From Bacteroidales bacterium (GTDB lineage: Bacteria; Bacteroidota; Bacteroidia; Bacteroidales; Bacteroidaceae), in NCBI GenBank assembly GCA_004554665.1, contig SFKY01000053.1:1-17593 (forward strand): DNA of 17,593 nt, read 5' to 3'. The notes below the pieces were generated by a model that was not told the origin of the DNA, did not search any database, and saw only the letters and a list, made by a program, of their open reading frames with translations. The stretch's first letter is position 1. Every line of letters starts with the position of its first letter. The translations under genes were made by a program, and so were the position numbers. Shown here piece after piece: positions 16,628 through 17,593 of the stretch.

Positions 16628-17510
16628 GATACAGATAGAGATAGATAGTGGCAGTGGATTCTGCTTCGGTGTGACCACCGCTATCAGAAAAGCGGAAGAG
16701 GAGTTGGCCAAGGGTGAGCCACTCTATTGTTTGGGCGACATTGTGCACAACGGTATGGAGGTGGAGCGGCTGCATGCACGTGGTTTGGAAACTATCAACC
16801 ATGACCAACTGCAGCATCTCTGTGATGCAAAGGTGTTGCTGCGTGCCCACGGTGAGCCTCCAGAAACCTATGATATGGCGCGACAAAACCATATCGAAAT
16901 CATCGATGCCACCTGTCCTGTGGTGCTTCAGTTGCAGCGGCGTATCAACAAGCAGTTTACCGATAATCCCGAAGCGCAAATAGTCATCTTCGGCAAGACG
17001 GGGCATGCCGAAGTGCTCGGTTTGGTGGGACAGACTCGAGGGGCGGCCATCGTGGTGGAGAATCTGGAGGACGTGGGCAAGCTCGATTTCACCCGCGACA
17101 TCTACCTCTACTCACAGACTACCAAGTCGCTTGACGGTTTTCATGCTATCATTGATTATATCCAGCGACATATTTCACCCCATGCCACCTTCAAAAGTTT
17201 CGATACCATCTGTCGGCAGGTGGCTAACCGTATGCCTAATATCGCCAACTTTGCTGCCCGGCATGATCTTATCCTCTTTGTAAGTGGTCATAAGAGTTCC
17301 AACGGTAAGGTGCTCTTCAATGAGTGCCTGCGTGTGAACGCCAATAGCCATCGCATAGAGCGTGCAGAGGAGATTGACATGAACTGGATGCGCGATGTGC
17401 AGACGGTAGGAATCTGCGGTGCTACCAGCACGCCCAAATGGTTGATGGAGGAGTGTCGGGATTATATCCTCGACCATATTGGGGGCAAGGCAAACAATGT
17501 TATAGAATAA
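16614..17510 (+). CDS. ispH: 4-hydroxy-3-methylbut-2-enyl diphosphate reductase (IspH/LytB)
   Basis: It catalyses the last step of the MEP isoprenoid pathway, reducing HMBPP to IPP and DMAPP with a 4Fe-4S cluster. The protein is 298 aa from the GTG at 16614. The three cluster cysteines are present: C17 (GSGFCFGV), C101 (DATCPVV) and C200 (DTICRQVANR). Substrate-binding histidines lie in DIVHNG (H45) and GKTGHAE (H131, with catalytic E133), and TTKS is at 169-172. There is no fused S1 domain, unlike the IspH fusions of some other bacteria. The start is uncertain: a TTG at 16626 gives MIQIEIDSGSGFCFGV, closer to the usual N-terminus, while the GTG adds four residues encoded by a tandem repeat. 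No promoter box was found in the gap, and the terminator at 16562 implies that one should exist or that readthrough occurs. Confidence 0.95.
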   Translation: MNSELIQIEIDSGSGFCFGVTTAIRKAEEELAKGEPLYCLGDIVHNGMEVERLHARGLETINHDQLQHLCDAKVLLRAHGEPPETYDMARQNHIEIIDATCPVVLQLQRRINKQFTDNPEAQIVIFGKTGHAEVLGLVGQTRGAAIVVENLEDVGKLDFTRDIYLYSQTTKSLDGFHAIIDYIQRHISPHATFKSFDTICRQVANRMPNIANFAARHDLILFVSGHKSSNGKVLFNECLRVNANSHRIERAEEIDMNWMRDVQTVGICGATSTPKWLMEECRDYILDHIGGKANNVIE

Positions 17511-17536
17511 TCCCATACCAGTCTTTCGTACGGAGA

Positions 17537-17593
17537 AATGCCACGTTTACGGGTCCTAATCATGGCAATTGGCGCGCCAATTGCCATGATTAG
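17537..17593. repeat. modular palindromic intergenic element, copy 2, with 38-base perfect palindrome
   Basis: It begins 27 bases after the ispH stop. AATGCCAC (17537-17544) and GTTTACGGGTCCTAA (17545-17559) match modules of the element at 8107-8163, and TGCCATGATTAG (17582-17593) matches 8152-8163 exactly. Positions 17556-17593 form a perfect palindrome centred on GGCGCGCC (17571-17578). The arms probably continue beyond the window. It could form a hairpin acting as a bidirectional terminator. Confidence 0.8.

Overview
The window looks like a chromosomal segment of a Bacteroidales bacterium, most likely Prevotellaceae-like (family-level placement is inference). Supporting signs are a DUF4954 gene, an exported DUF1573 protein, a Bacteroidetes-type alpha-2-macroglobulin with an N-terminal helical extension, near absence of Shine-Dalgarno sequences, promoter boxes of the Bacteroidetes type (TAnnTTTG, once with an upstream TTG), and short tandem AT-rich repeats in the gaps. 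All complete genes lie on the + strand. A possible divergent gene start lies on the - strand at the left edge. No tRNA, rRNA, CRISPR array, insertion sequence or phage gene was seen.

Layout. (1) 124-3233: hflX, a ribosome-associated GTPase, overlapping by 4 bases with a DUF4954 gene (left-handed beta-helix-like). (2) 3234-3333: a gap with tandem AATTCRY heptamers. (3) 3334-8004: an exported M16 zinc metallopeptidase followed 39 bases later by a class I (4Fe-4S) fumarate hydratase. (4) 8005-8329: a 325-base gap with a strong hairpin, a modular palindromic repeat element and a promoter box. (5) 8330-9709: an exported GH33-type sialidase. (6) 9710-9958: a gap with an unusually long wobble-paired hairpin and a good Bacteroidetes promoter. 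(7) 9959-16500: a secreted alpha-2-macroglobulin-like protein lacking the thioester motif, and a DUF1573 protein 11 bases downstream, probably one operon. (8) 16501-16613: tandem GGTAAAAN octamers around a terminator-like hairpin. (9) 16614-17510: ispH, whose start codon sits inside the repeats. (10) 17511-17593: a second copy of the modular element, ending in a perfect 38-base palindrome at the window edge.

Function. The genes mix housekeeping functions (HflX, fumarase for the succinate/fumarate branch, IspH for isoprenoid precursors) with exported proteins acting on the host or envelope (M16 protease, sialidase, alpha-2-macroglobulin, DUF1573). I see no clear previously undescribed multi-gene system. 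The most unusual material is in the intergenic DNA: a 27-pair hairpin whose only non-Watson-Crick pairs are G-U on the + strand, a repeat element present in two modular versions, and tandem repeats that abut or contain a start codon.
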